The notes below the pieces were generated by a model. That model was given only the letters and a program-made list of their open reading frames with translations, was not told the origin of the DNA and made no database searches. 64,000 bases of DNA. Origin: CG1-02-35-72 sp045046885 (GTDB taxonomy: Bacteria; Bacteroidota; Bacteroidia; Flavobacteriales; Flavobacteriaceae). Shown piece after piece: positions 34,132-42,801 of this stretch. The stretch is taken from positions 1 through 64,000 of the forward strand of contig JASFYX010000029.1 in NCBI GenBank assembly GCA_045046885.1, written 5' to 3'. The stretch's first letter is position 1, and the number at the start of each line of letters is the position of its first letter. The position numbers were made by a program, and so were the translations under genes.

Positions 34132-35211
34132 ATGAAGTTAAAAAAGATAATAAAATCTATTATATTGGGCGTAGGAATTTTGATTTTAATAGCACTAATT
34201 TATTCATTAGTTCCAAGAGTTGGCAATCCCTCGCCTGATTTTCAGACTGAATTAGCACATGGCAACCCAATAGACAAAGAGATAGAAAGTATTTTAACTC
34301 CCAAAAAAGAACCAAAAAGAACCAGAGCTGTAATAATTCTTGATAATGAAAAAATTATTTATGAATATGGACCAACCGATAAGATAATGAATATTGCTTC
34401 TATTCGTAAATCAATCCTAAGCTTATTGTATGGTATTGCTACTGACAAAGGACTGATCAACTTAAATAAAACCTTATCAGAATTAAATATTGATGAAGTT
34501 TATCATTTAACAACAGAAGAAAAACAAGCTACCATTCGTGATTTATTAATGTTTAAGTCTGGAATATATTTACCCGCTCAAGGCGAACACGATTCTCAAA
34601 TTACCGACCGCCCAAAAAGAGGAAGTCACAAACACGGAACCTACTTTTTTAGTAACAATTTTGATGCAAATACTCTCGGAAGCATATTCACCCAAGAAAC
34701 AGGAATGTCAATTGGGGAATTTATGGAAGAGAATCTAGTTAAGCCTTTAGGAATGCAAGATTTCACAAAAGATAATGTAATCTTAGGAGATCCTTGGTTT
34801 TTCCCCAAAAAAAAATCACTACACAAACAGTATTATATTTATATGAGTACTCGTGACTTGGCCAGAATTGGTGCAATGGTCGCCAATAATGGTCAATGGA
34901 GAGATAAACAAGTAGTGTCAAAAAAATGGATACAAGAAAGCACTACCGAATATTCTCATATAAAAGATAGTCATAATCGTTATGACGGAGTTGCATACCA
35001 ATGGTATTTGGATTCCAAAAGCAAAAATATTTGGGCAGATGGCTATGGTGAAAGATTTTTGATTATTAATCCAGATAAAAAATTGACCTTAGTTGAGCAA
35101 AATTTTACAGGTAATTCTTTTATGACAACAGGGTTGTGGCTTATGAATAAAAATATGGATTCTGGTCTGGATAATTTGATAAAAGCACATCGAATGCTTA
35201 CTCAAAAATGA
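34132..35211 (+). CDS. Beta-lactamase-related serine hydrolase
   Basis: A 359-residue class C beta-lactamase-fold protein with an N-terminal signal anchor (about 6-27). The nucleophile motif SxxK is S90-I-R-K93 in IASIRKSILSLLYG, followed by LRDLLMFKSGIYLP-like sequence and QYYIYMSTRDLARIGAMVA, which is typical of the 6-aminohexanoate-dimer hydrolase/esterase EstB branch rather than true beta-lactamases. The peptide or ester substrate is unknown. It has its own promoter and no functional partner nearby. Confidence 0.88.
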   Translation: MKLKKIIKSIILGVGILILIALIYSLVPRVGNPSPDFQTELAHGNPIDKEIESILTPKKEPKRTRAVIILDNEKIIYEYGPTDKIMNIASIRKSILSLLYGIATDKGLINLNKTLSELNIDEVYHLTTEEKQATIRDLLMFKSGIYLPAQGEHDSQITDRPKRGSHKHGTYFFSNNFDANTLGSIFTQETGMSIGEFMEENLVKPLGMQDFTKDNVILGDPWFFPKKKSLHKQYYIYMSTRDLARIGAMVANNGQWRDKQVVSKKWIQESTTEYSHIKDSHNRYDGVAYQWYLDSKSKNIWADGYGERFLIINPDKKLTLVEQNFTGNSFMTTGLWLMNKNMDSGLDNLIKAHRMLTQK

Positions 35212-35235
35212 ATTCATTAACTACACGCAACAAAA

Positions 35236-35338
35236 AATATAGTGTATTTATCAGATAGTGCTAAAAATGAAGATGATAGCAATAAATATAGTGCAAAACT
35301 ATAAATTTAGAGCGTTTAAATGCCAAATACACTATATT
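35236..35338. repeat. 14-base inverted repeat flanking an AT-rich core
   Basis: AATATAGTGTATTT (35236-35249) and its exact complement AAATACACTATATT (35325-35338) lie 75 bases apart, with an inner hairpin TATAGT-gcaaa-ACTATA (35287-35303). The whole could be a small non-autonomous element or a terminator region after the serine hydrolase gene. Confidence 0.45.
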
Positions 35339-35386
35339 CAAACCGTGAAATGTTAATCGTTTAGCAAAACTTTTAAAAACAGAAAG

Positions 35387-35662
35387 ATGAAAAAATCAAT
35401 AACGAATAGAAACCTGACACTTATTAATTTTATAATTGTAGGCTATTTTATTCTTATTTATGCGGTTGATTTCTATAAAATAGATTTTGTTTTAGTTGGC
35501 GTTTTTAGAGAATTATTTACCATTCCTTTTTTAATCGCCCAAATAGTTTTTTTAATCATCGGTGTCAAATATTTAACTGAACATAAAAGTCATTTATTAA
35601 CAACTGTGAGTATTATGCTTTTAGCAATTTGTACTACTATTACAATTGGTAGTTTCTTTTAA
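35387..35662 (+). CDS. Small three-helix membrane protein, unknown
   Basis: A 91-residue protein with three strongly hydrophobic segments (about 10-26, 36-58 and 70-90) and few charged residues. I recognise no family. The ATG is preceded by an A-rich leader (AAACAGAAAG), which is compatible with translation in flavobacteria. It lies in the accessory stretch between the serine hydrolase and a secreted MORN-type protein. Confidence 0.55.
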   Translation: MKKSITNRNLTLINFIIVGYFILIYAVDFYKIDFVLVGVFRELFTIPFLIAQIVFLIIGVKYLTEHKSHLLTTVSIMLLAICTTITIGSFF

Positions 35663-35733
35663 GTTTTATAAATGTATATTTGCTATTGTGTTGCCTGTTG
35701 TAGCACAATATTATTACTAATAAAAAACAATTT

Positions 35734-36159
35734 ATGAAAAAAGCCATACTATTTTTAGTTGCAATACTTAGCATCAGTTATTCAAATGCTCAAGAACAGA
35801 AAAAAAATTATCATTTTAATGGTATCTTAGAATCATCAGGACAAATAGATGAAAATAATTTCCCAATAGGCGAATGGAAATACTATTCAAAAGAGGGTGA
35901 TTTAAATTACGAACTTAATCATACTACCAATTATTCAAAAGAATATTATACAACAGGCAAATTAAAAGCTGAAGGAACATTTAATCCTTTAACAGGTGTT
36001 CATATTAAAAAATGGATTACTTATTATAAGAATGGACAAATTAAAACAAAAGGAGTCTTTGATGAGAATGGTGAGAAAAATGGTAAATTTAAAACCTATT
36101 TTAAAAATGGAACTTTAGATAATATTGCGATATACAAAGAGGGAGTGAAACAGGAATAA
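35734..36159 (+). CDS. Secreted MORN/YwqK-repeat protein
   Basis: A 141-residue protein with a signal peptide (MKKAILFLVAILSISYSNAQ). Short repeats of the form YYTTGKLKAEGTF and YYKNGQIKTKGVFDENGEKNG are MORN-like units of the YwqK family. Despite the database label antitoxin for that family, no toxin gene is adjacent, and a secreted repeat protein is unlikely to be a classical antitoxin. A TATATTTG box lies about 50 bases upstream of the ATG without a clear -33 element. Confidence 0.75.
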   Translation: MKKAILFLVAILSISYSNAQEQKKNYHFNGILESSGQIDENNFPIGEWKYYSKEGDLNYELNHTTNYSKEYYTTGKLKAEGTFNPLTGVHIKKWITYYKNGQIKTKGVFDENGEKNGKFKTYFKNGTLDNIAIYKEGVKQE

Positions 36160-36187
36160 GGCTAAAAATACCAGTTTTGGGTATGCA

Positions 36188-36946
36188 TTATTTTATTGAA
36201 AGCAAATAATCTTCTTTATTCTTAAATAAGATATCTATAAGCTCTAAATAGCGTTCTTCTTTAAATAAAGGGACAATTCCTTTTGGTATGCAAAAACCTA
36301 TTAAACCGTTAATATTTTCTTTGGAAACATGTAAAGTCTTTAGGAAGAAATCGTCTTGAAAATGATTTCTAATTTCCAAAATATATTCCTGATTTATTTT
36401 TCTTTGTTTATCTTCATCTAATAATTTTTTTAATTTTCGGTCTCTTTTTCGGTTTCCCGAAATAATATTATACAAATCATCAATACCACCACCTTTACCC
36501 AAGAGCATTTCTAAAATAACGATGTGCGTTTTTTTCTGACTATAAGCATTAAGATTTCTTTCTAATTTATTCAGGGGTTTTTTACCGGCATTTGGCAAAC
36601 CTAATGACACGGCCATATTTTCAATAACAACTTCTGGTAATTCATTGTTTTTTTGAATTAGATTGAGGGTGATTTTTTTTCTTTCTAAATGGTGCTTTGT
36701 AATTTTAATTTCTTTGTTAGAAAACTGTAATCCTGAAAAAAGTATGATATCATTTAGTTTAACAGAAATTTGAAATCTACCTAAGGCATTAGAAACCGTC
36801 CCTTTTTTTGAATTTAGATTGATTATATGGATATTTTCAAGAGAAATAGAATCACTTGTAATTACGCCATCAATTACAACGCTATCTTCTTGAGCAGATA
36901 AGTTTAAGGTGATAAATAATAAAATAATAAAGTAGAGTTGCTTCAC
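36188..36946 (-). CDS. Secreted carboxypeptidase-regulatory-like domain protein
   Basis: A 252-residue protein with a signal peptide ending near NLSAQ. Residues about 24-110 form a CarboxypepD_reg-like beta-sandwich (VIDGVITSDSISLENIHIINLNSKKGTVSNALGRFQI, then ILFSGLQFSNKEI), the domain usually found at the N-terminus of TonB receptors but here without a barrel. The rest is charged and helical (NISGNRKRDRKLKKLLDEDKQR). Stand-alone proteins of this type are common in flavobacteria and uncharacterised. Confidence 0.78.
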   Translation of the reverse strand: MKQLYFIILLFITLNLSAQEDSVVIDGVITSDSISLENIHIINLNSKKGTVSNALGRFQISVKLNDIILFSGLQFSNKEIKITKHHLERKKITLNLIQKNNELPEVVIENMAVSLGLPNAGKKPLNKLERNLNAYSQKKTHIVILEMLLGKGGGIDDLYNIISGNRKRDRKLKKLLDEDKQRKINQEYILEIRNHFQDDFFLKTLHVSKENINGLIGFCIPKGIVPLFKEERYLELIDILFKNKEDYLLSIK

Positions 36947-37219
36947 TATTCAAATTAAACAAATCAAAATTATAATAATCGTATTTATAGTGATAAATTT
37001 TTGTTAAACAAATGGGTTTTTTATCATTAAGTATTTTAATCAGTGAGAATTGTTAAGGCTCTGCATAGGGAAATCTTATTAAAACTCTCCACTGAAAAAG
37101 CTCTTGCAACTGTAGTTGCAAGAGCTTTTGAATTTTTAATAGAGACCTTTTAATAACTCTGTCGGGTTGGTGCTTGGGCGACAGGAAATAAGTTAAAACA
37201 TTTGTATATCTTATAACAA
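36947..37219. other. Gene-free spacer with one strong hairpin
   Basis: 273 bases holding the terminator at 37096-37129 and a weaker 6-base hairpin (CTGTCG...CGACAG, about 37159-37184). No coding sequence or RNA gene is recognised. Confidence 0.5.
37096..37129 (-). terminator. Terminator after the FAD oxidoreductase gene
   Basis: A perfect 15-base stem AAAAGCTCTTGCAAC / GTTGCAAGAGCTTTT with loop TGTA and a T-run on the minus strand, about 90 bases after the oxidoreductase stop. Confidence 0.85.
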
Positions 37220-38326
37220 TTAATTATTTACGTCATAATGTTCGCCTGATAAGGTTCTAAGAATTCTTTTATCAGATCTTAATTTTAAACCCAGTATTGC
37301 AAAATCTACTAAATAGTCTTTTTTAGTATATTTAAAAATCTTTTCTTGAGATCGTTTAGCGCGTTCGTAATTTTTTAGAAATCTTTTTTTCCAGTTAGAT
37401 TCGTATTCAGATAAATAATTCAAATCGTTTTTATCAAGAGATTTATTTATAGCTTTGCTTGCCATTAAGGCTGATTCAAAAATAAATTTATACCCTTCGC
37501 CAACAATTGGGTTTACCTGTGAAACACTATCGCCCACACAAACCAAATTATTAATAACAAATTTCTTTAACACTGGTGTAACGGGGATACTGCCACCTTC
37601 TACATTGTCATTGTCTTTAATTACTAATTTTTTAATGACAGGTAAATCTAAAATTTTATTTAATCGCGGTTTTAATTCTTTTACTATTTTATTGTCTAAG
37701 GTGCCGAATCCAATAATGGCTCTACCGTTTTTTAACGGAAAAATCCATCCATAACCCCCTTCATAGGTTTTACCAATAAAAAGATGGGCTTCATTAGGTT
37801 TTCCTAAATATTTAACATTATATTCAACACCTGTTGCTAAATTCGTTTTTTGTTCAATCAACCCCACTTTCTTGCTAATAACACCTTTAGTGCCAGAAGC
37901 ATCAACTAATATTTTTCCGTAATATTGATTCCCTTCAGCATCTGTAACCGATGTAAATTGTTTGTTATTGTTTTGCTCAATACTTTTAATTTGAACACCT
38001 GTCCTGATGGAAATAAACGCCTTATCTAAAGCATTTAAAAGTTCTTGGTGTACTTTTTTCTTATCTAAAACATAGCCCTGACCTTTACCTGTACGTTTAA
38101 AGTGTTTAGAATGAAAAACTAAGCTATCAACTTTTTGAGCAATAACTTGCTCAGATAAATCGAAATATTTTAAATCTATCAAACTTCCAAGCGTGTTAAA
38201 GGAAAAATTTAATAAATTATCTTTCTTATCAACAATAAGTGTTTTACATTTAAATTTCCCTAACTCTCTGGCTAACATTAGGCCTGCGGTGCCTCCTCCA
38301 ACAATAACTACATCATATATATTCAT
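37220..38326 (-). CDS. FAD-dependent oxidoreductase, geranylgeranyl reductase-like
   Basis: A 368-residue flavoprotein with an N-terminal dinucleotide-binding motif (DVVIVGGGTAGLMLAREL) and the second FAD motif VCVGDSVSQVNPIVGEGYKFIFESAL. That arrangement and GYGWIFPLKNGRAIIGFG place it among geranylgeranyl reductase/halogenase-like FAD monooxygenases. Possible substrates include isoprenoid lipids or carotenoids, but no such genes are adjacent, so this is open. It is flanked by terminators on both sides and forms a single-gene unit. Confidence 0.82.
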   Translation of the reverse strand: MNIYDVVIVGGGTAGLMLARELGKFKCKTLIVDKKDNLLNFSFNTLGSLIDLKYFDLSEQVIAQKVDSLVFHSKHFKRTGKGQGYVLDKKKVHQELLNALDKAFISIRTGVQIKSIEQNNNKQFTSVTDAEGNQYYGKILVDASGTKGVISKKVGLIEQKTNLATGVEYNVKYLGKPNEAHLFIGKTYEGGYGWIFPLKNGRAIIGFGTLDNKIVKELKPRLNKILDLPVIKKLVIKDNDNVEGGSIPVTPVLKKFVINNLVCVGDSVSQVNPIVGEGYKFIFESALMASKAINKSLDKNDLNYLSEYESNWKKRFLKNYERAKRSQEKIFKYTKKDYLVDFAILGLKLRSDKRILRTLSGEHYDVNN

Positions 38327-38386
38327 AGAATGAAAATTTAGTTGCCAAATATAAAATATTTATTGGTTTGATTTAGAATTGTATTT

Positions 38387-38420
38387 AAAAAGCCCTTGCA
38401 ATTTTTTGCAAGGGCCTTTT
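38387..38420 (-). terminator. Terminator of ndk
   Basis: GCCCTTGCAA / TTGCAAGGGC stem with a TTTT loop and TTTTTAAA on the minus strand. It lies about 65 bases beyond the ndk stop, past the repeat at 38438. Confidence 0.85.
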
Positions 38421-38437
38421 AAAGAATGTATTTTTTA

Positions 38438-38475
38438 AGATTCTTCACTTCACTTATGTTCCGTTCAGAATGACA
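38438..38475. repeat. Dispersed repeat remnant (GATTCTTCACTTC...GTTCAGAATGAC type)
   Basis: AGATTCTTCACTTCACTTATGTTCCGTTCAGAATGACAAA sits just after the ndk stop. It matches from memory a repeat type common between genes in flavobacteria. No long palindrome remains here. Confidence 0.55.
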
Positions 38476-38481
38476 AAGGTT

Positions 38482-38901
38482 TTAAAACTGTTCTCTACCC
38501 GAAAAATGGAAAGCACTTTCTATAGTGGCATTCTCGTCGCTGTCAGAACCGTGAACGGCATTTTCGCTGATAGAATCGGCAAATAATTTACGGATAGTAC
38601 CTTCGGCGGCATCTTCGGGGTTTGTAGCGCCAATAAGCGTTCTAAAATCGTCAACTGCATTGTCTTTTTCTAAGATAGCTGCAACAATTGGACCGCGTGT
38701 CATATAGGTTACCAACTCACCAAAAAATGGCCGTTCTTTATGAACTTCGTAAAAAGCTTCGGCATCACGCGTTGTCATTTGTGTCATTTTCATCGCTACA
38801 ATTCTAAAGCCAGAAACGTTAATTTTTTCTAAGATTGCGCCTATGTTTCCTTTTTCTACAGAATCAGGTTTAAGCATTGTAAATGTTCTATTTGTTGCCA
38901 T
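38482..38901 (-). CDS. ndk: Nucleoside diphosphate kinase
   Basis: A 139-residue NDK that exchanges gamma-phosphates among nucleoside di- and triphosphates. It begins [17 protein letters not shown] and carries the active-site histidine H117 in [12 protein letters not shown], the family signature. Length is standard. It is a single gene with a -7 box (TATTTTTG) upstream and a terminator downstream, beyond a dispersed repeat. Confidence 0.98.
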   Translation of the reverse strand: MATNRTFTMLKPDSVEKGNIGAILEKINVSGFRIVAMKMTQMTTRDAEAFYEVHKERPFFGELVTYMTRGPIVAAILEKDNAVDDFRTLIGATNPEDAAEGTIRKLFADSISENAVHGSDSDENATIESAFHFSGREQF

Positions 38902-38922
38902 TTGTATTTTTTAAATTTTGTG

Positions 38923-38930
38923 CAAAAATA
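38923..38930 (-). promoter_or_regulatory. -7 element of ndk
   Basis: Reads TATTTTTG followed by CAC on the minus strand; a TTG about 16 bases further upstream could be the -33 element. The leader would be about 15 bases. Confidence 0.5.
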
Positions 38931-38963
38931 GATTTTTTTGGCAAAGCAAAAAATTATATCTCA

Positions 38964-39998
38964 TTAATATTGTTGCGTTTTACTCAAATAGAGCACGTTT
39001 TTTAAACCACGTATTTCAAAAGTGACTTTATTAGCTTTAAAATCGAATTTTAACAAGCCAAAATTCTTTTTGGGTACAACCTCAGAAATACGGTATTTAT
39101 TGGGTTCACCACTATAACTTGAGTAGGAGTGGGTCAAGCCACTTGAAGTGATATCTATTAATGGATAGCTCATATCGGGTACTTCTGTTTGTGAAATCTC
39201 GGCTATATGACGGTCGCCCGACAAAAGAATAACGCCTTTTGCTTTAGAATCGGCAATGGTTTTTTCTAGCTTAGCCACTTCGTTGGGCATATTGCCCCAA
39301 GTTTCGAAGCCGTGTTCGTAAGAAAGCACCTGAATACTGCTTTCTATAATGTTAAAGTCGGCTTTAGAATTGTCAAGTTCTTGTTTAAGCCAATCCCATT
39401 GGGCGTTACCCAACATAGTACTTTTGGGGTCGGTATTAGGGATGTAGCGTTTTACCCCTGTTGGATCTTTGGTTAATTGACTTCTAAAATAACGGGTGTC
39501 GAGCACGATAATTTTCACACTTTTACCTTTAACCGTATAAGTTTTACTGTAATAAACACCACCTCTGGTACGTCTAACATCATTGGTAGGGGCATCCATA
39601 AAATTTAAAAAGAGCTCTTTAACTTTGTCCTTTTCGGGATATTCTTTTCCACCGTCGTTTTTGCCGTAATCGTGATCGTCCCAAGTACCGATAACGGGTA
39701 CTTTTTTAAGGAAAGTTTGATAGGCTGTATCATTTTTTTGTTGGATGTAATTCTGTTTCATAAAAGCCATATCGTGTGTATCGCTATAAATAACATCGCC
39801 ACCCCAAACCCACACATCGGGTTGATTTTTAACAATTTCTCGCCACATTTTATTGGGTATGTTTTGGTTGTTACACGACCCAAATGACAAGATGAAATCG
39901 GCTGTTTTAGATTCTGAATTATTGGTTGCATTAGTTTTTTCTGTTGGATTACAAGACATTAAAAGGGATAATCCTAAAAGAGTAGTTAAGAATTTCAT
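38964..39998 (-). CDS. PhoD-like metallophosphatase lipoprotein
   Basis: A 344-residue phosphatase or phosphodiesterase of the alkaline phosphatase D family, with a lipoprotein signal ending at C16 (LSLLMSC). Metal-binding segments appear in order: FGSCNNQN, WGGDVIYSD, GTWDDHDYGKNDGG, LDTRYFRSQ and LLSGDRHIAEI. It is probably exposed in the periplasm or on the surface, releasing phosphate from esters, which is a common scavenging trait in marine bacteria. It is divergent from the DHH gene. Confidence 0.9.
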   Translation of the reverse strand: MKFLTTLLGLSLLMSCNPTEKTNATNNSESKTADFILSFGSCNNQNIPNKMWREIVKNQPDVWVWGGDVIYSDTHDMAFMKQNYIQQKNDTAYQTFLKKVPVIGTWDDHDYGKNDGGKEYPEKDKVKELFLNFMDAPTNDVRRTRGGVYYSKTYTVKGKSVKIIVLDTRYFRSQLTKDPTGVKRYIPNTDPKSTMLGNAQWDWLKQELDNSKADFNIIESSIQVLSYEHGFETWGNMPNEVAKLEKTIADSKAKGVILLSGDRHIAEISQTEVPDMSYPLIDITSSGLTHSYSSYSGEPNKYRISEVVPKKNFGLLKFDFKANKVTFEIRGLKNVLYLSKTQQY

Positions 39999-40064
39999 TG
40001 AAAATTGATTTTAGTAAACGGTAAATATAACTATCTAACCCAAGCAAAAAAAATGAATTTGTTG

Positions 40065-40072
40065 TATATTCG
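40065..40072 (+). promoter_or_regulatory. -7-like element of the DHH phosphoesterase gene
   Basis: TATATTCG followed by C; one mismatch to TAnnTTTG. It ends six bases before the ATG, implying a leaderless or nearly leaderless message. Confidence 0.4.
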
Positions 40073-40078
40073 CAGCTT

Positions 40079-41098
40079 ATGAATAAAAAAGTTTTACAAG
40101 AGTTAGCACAGCTATTAAAAAATTCAAAAAATATTGTTGTAGTACCGCATCAAAATCCCGATGGCGACGCTATGGGCTCAACTTTGGCTTTAAATAGGTT
40201 TTTAAATAAAACAGGTCATAAATCTACAGTTATTGCACCCAATGACTATCCTACGTTTTTAAAATGGTTACCTGCGTCAGACGACGTTATTTTATTTGAC
40301 AGCAATACAGAAGACGCCTCTGATTTAATAGCTAAAGCTGACATCATTTTTATTTTAGACTTTAACGCTTTGCATCGCACAGGTGATGCTATGGCGTCAG
40401 TTTTAGAAAAGAGTAAAGCAACTTTTGTTATGATAGACCATCATCAGCAACCCGAAGCTATTTCTGAGTTTATTTATTCTGATGTTTCTATTAGTTCAAC
40501 AAGTCAGATGGTGTACCATTTTATCGATAAATTAAACAAATTAGACATAATTGACGCCGCCATTGCCACCTGTTTATACACGGGCATAATGACAGATACG
40601 GGCTCGTTTAAATACAATACCACTACCAGTACCACGCACAGGGTAGTAGCTGCATTAATTGACAAAGGGGCTGACAATAACGCTATTCATACACAGGTTT
40701 ACGATAACAATTCGTATCACCGTGTGCAACTATTGGGGCACGTACTTGAAACTATGAAAGTTTTAAAGCAATACAATGCAGCTTATATGGTTTTAACTGA
40801 AGCTGATAAAGAAAAATATAACTTTAAAAAAGGCGATTCAGAAGGGTTTGTAAACTACGGTTTATCGATTAAAGGGATTAAACTAGCCGTTATTTTTATA
40901 GAAGACAAAGTGCAAAGCATTGTAAAGATGTCGTTTAGGTCTCAAGGCACTTTTTCTGTCAACGATTTTTCAAGAGCCCACTTTAGCGGTGGCGGTCATA
41001 TAAATGCGGCAGGCGGTAGAAGTCAGGATGATATAGAAACAACTGTCGCAAAATTTTTAGAAGTATTACCGCAATACGCGTCTGAATTAAATTCTTAA
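40079..41098 (+). CDS. DHH/DHHA1 phosphoesterase, NrnA-like
   Basis: A 339-residue bifunctional oligoribonuclease/PAP phosphatase-like protein. The DHH motifs are complete: PHQNPDGDAMGS (24-35), FILDFNALHR, MIDHHQQPE and LYTGIMTDTGSF. The DHHA1 domain closes with FSGGGHINAAGG. Family members degrade nanoRNA, 3'-phosphoadenosine 5'-phosphate or cyclic-dinucleotide breakdown products. gldI follows after three bases, an arrangement also known in Flavobacterium. The promoter box nearly touches the ATG. Confidence 0.9.
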   Translation: MNKKVLQELAQLLKNSKNIVVVPHQNPDGDAMGSTLALNRFLNKTGHKSTVIAPNDYPTFLKWLPASDDVILFDSNTEDASDLIAKADIIFILDFNALHRTGDAMASVLEKSKATFVMIDHHQQPEAISEFIYSDVSISSTSQMVYHFIDKLNKLDIIDAAIATCLYTGIMTDTGSFKYNTTTSTTHRVVAALIDKGADNNAIHTQVYDNNSYHRVQLLGHVLETMKVLKQYNAAYMVLTEADKEKYNFKKGDSEGFVNYGLSIKGIKLAVIFIEDKVQSIVKMSFRSQGTFSVNDFSRAHFSGGGHINAAGGRSQDDIETTVAKFLEVLPQYASELNS

Positions 41099-41101
41099 AT
41101 A

Positions 41102-41656
41102 ATGCGTTTGCTAAATTTTTTTATTGCGGGTCTTGTTTTTTTATGTGTCGCGTGTGACAATCCGATACCGAGAGCTCCGATAAATAAGCGTGTTAAAACA
41201 GATTATTCTTTGCAAATAAAGCAAAGTAAATTACTTTATAAACTACAAGATAAAGCGTTTAGACAGTACATTAAGGAAAACCCCGACAAACATTTTAAAA
41301 GTTCACAAAAAGGCTTTTGGTATGCTATAATTAAAGAAAATAAAAAGTCAAATTATTATCCAAAACTTGGCGATGAAATACTTTTTAATTACGAAATAAC
41401 CGATTTAGAAAACAATATTATTTACAGTAAAAAGACAGTAGGTTTACAAAAATATAAAGTTGATAAGGAAGAAATAATTAGCGGCTTACAACAGGGTTTA
41501 AAGTTTATGAAAGAAGGCGAAACAGCCATGTTTTTAATGCCCTCATTTAAAGCTTTTGGTGTTTTGGGCGATAGAAATAAAATAAAAACCAACCAACCTT
41601 TAATTTATACTGTATATTTGAAAAAATTAATAATCCATAAAAATAATAAGAAATGA
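41102..41656 (+). CDS. gldI: Gliding motility FKBP-type peptidyl-prolyl isomerase lipoprotein GldI
   Basis: A 184-residue lipoprotein (lipobox ending at C18, VFLCVAC) with an FKBP-like domain in its second half (LGDEILFNYEITD, then ISGLQQGLKFMKEGETAMFLMPSFKAFGVLG). GldI is required for gliding in F. johnsoniae and is thought to fold periplasmic parts of the gliding/type IX secretion machinery. I base the name on size, lipoprotein signal, FKBP domain and the DHH-gldI-PPIase neighbourhood. The stop overlaps the next isomerase gene by four bases. Confidence 0.82.
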   Translation: MRLLNFFIAGLVFLCVACDNPIPRAPINKRVKTDYSLQIKQSKLLYKLQDKAFRQYIKENPDKHFKSSQKGFWYAIIKENKKSNYYPKLGDEILFNYEITDLENNIIYSKKTVGLQKYKVDKEEIISGLQQGLKFMKEGETAMFLMPSFKAFGVLGDRNKIKTNQPLIYTVYLKKLIIHKNNKK

Positions 41657-42747
41657 AAATTTTAAAAAGAACTTTGCTGTTAGCAGTGCTAATAGCTTCG
41701 TTTAGTGCTTGTGTAAAAGATAAAACAGCCGATTTAGGTGATGGTATTTATGCCGATATTCAAACAAATAAAGGGGATATTTTACTCAATCTCACTTTTA
41801 AAGAAACGCCTATTACAGTAGCTAATTTTGTGAGTTTAGCAGAGGGGACAAATACTTTTGTTAAAGATTCAACACTTAAAGGAAAACCATTCTATAATGG
41901 TATTAAATTCCACCGTGTTATTAAAAAGTTTATGATTCAGTCTGGAGATCCTAATTCATTAGATACTATTCCAACAAATGATGGTCAAGGTGGCCCCGGT
42001 TACCGTTTTCAAGACGAGTTTCCAAAGGATTCTACAGGTAAACTATTGCGAACATTCGATAAAAAAGGACTTTTAGCTATGGCCAATGCGGGGACTAACA
42101 CAAATGGTAGTCAGTTTTTTATTACCCATGTGCCTACGCGGCATTTAAACGGACGTCATACTATTTTTGGCTATGTTTTAGAAGGTCAGAATGTTGTAGA
42201 TACCATTGTTAAAAATGATACTATTTTAAAAATTAGCATTATAAGAAAAGGAAAAGAAGCCAAAGATTTTAAGGCCAATGAAATATTAGGCAAGAGCTTA
42301 GACAACTTAAAAAAACTAGAATTAGATGCTATAGAAAAAGCCAAAGCAATTACAGTAAAAGAAACAGCGGCTTTTATAAAAGAAATGAAAAAGAAAGGCT
42401 ACAAGATAAAAACGTTTGACAACGGTTTGGTTATTGCCACTGCCAAAAAAGGGCGTGGTAAACAGCCAAAAGCAGGACAGAAAGTATCTGTACATTATGC
42501 GGGCAGATTAACAACAGGTGTTGAGTTTGATTCGTCTTACAAAAAAAATCAACCCATTCAATTTGTATTGGGCAGTGGTCGTGTAATAAAAGGTTGGGAT
42601 ATAGGTATATCACAATTGAATGTGGGAACAAAAGCAATTCTTTTTATTCCTTCAAAACTTGGATGGGGCGCGAGAGGTGCAGGAGGTGTTATACCTGCCA
42701 ATGCTAACGTTATTTTCGACGTTGAGTTGCTAAAAATAGATAAATAA
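41653..42747 (+). CDS. Cyclophilin-FKBP fusion peptidyl-prolyl isomerase lipoprotein
   Basis: A 364-residue lipoprotein (lipobox ending at C20, ASFSAC) carrying two unrelated prolyl isomerase folds. Residues about 30-190 are a cyclophilin (NGIKFHRVIKKFMIQSGDP, then LAMANAGTNTNGSQFFITH). Residues about 265-364 are an FKBP (VSVHYAGRLTTGVEFDSS, then GWDIGISQLNVGTKAILFIPSKLGWG). A charged helical linker joins them. The enzyme would speed proline isomerisation in the periplasm. It overlaps gldI by four bases, suggesting the two act on the same secreted clients. Confidence 0.93.
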   Translation: MKILKRTLLLAVLIASFSACVKDKTADLGDGIYADIQTNKGDILLNLTFKETPITVANFVSLAEGTNTFVKDSTLKGKPFYNGIKFHRVIKKFMIQSGDPNSLDTIPTNDGQGGPGYRFQDEFPKDSTGKLLRTFDKKGLLAMANAGTNTNGSQFFITHVPTRHLNGRHTIFGYVLEGQNVVDTIVKNDTILKISIIRKGKEAKDFKANEILGKSLDNLKKLELDAIEKAKAITVKETAAFIKEMKKKGYKIKTFDNGLVIATAKKGRGKQPKAGQKVSVHYAGRLTTGVEFDSSYKKNQPIQFVLGSGRVIKGWDIGISQLNVGTKAILFIPSKLGWGARGAGGVIPANANVIFDVELLKIDK

Positions 42748-42765
42748 TAAAATTAAATTATAATT

Positions 42766-42800
42766 AAAAAAGCGAAGTCTAATTCAGGCTTCGCTTTTTT
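42766..42800. terminator. Bidirectional terminator between the isomerase operon and meaB
   Basis: A 15-base stem AAAAAAGCGAAGTCT / AGGCTTCGCTTTTTT with one wobble and a 5-base loop, A-rich on the left and T-rich on the right; ends two bases from the meaB stop codon. Confidence 0.88.
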
Positions 42801-42801
42801 A

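Noticed and set aside
34132..35211. Antibiotic-resistance beta-lactamase
   Set aside because: Only the fold and the SxxK motif are shared; the sequence resembles esterase or amide-hydrolase members, so resistance cannot be claimed.
35734..36159. Toxin-antitoxin system suggested by the YwqK-family label
   Set aside because: The product has a signal peptide and no toxin gene is adjacent; the label is inherited from the family name.
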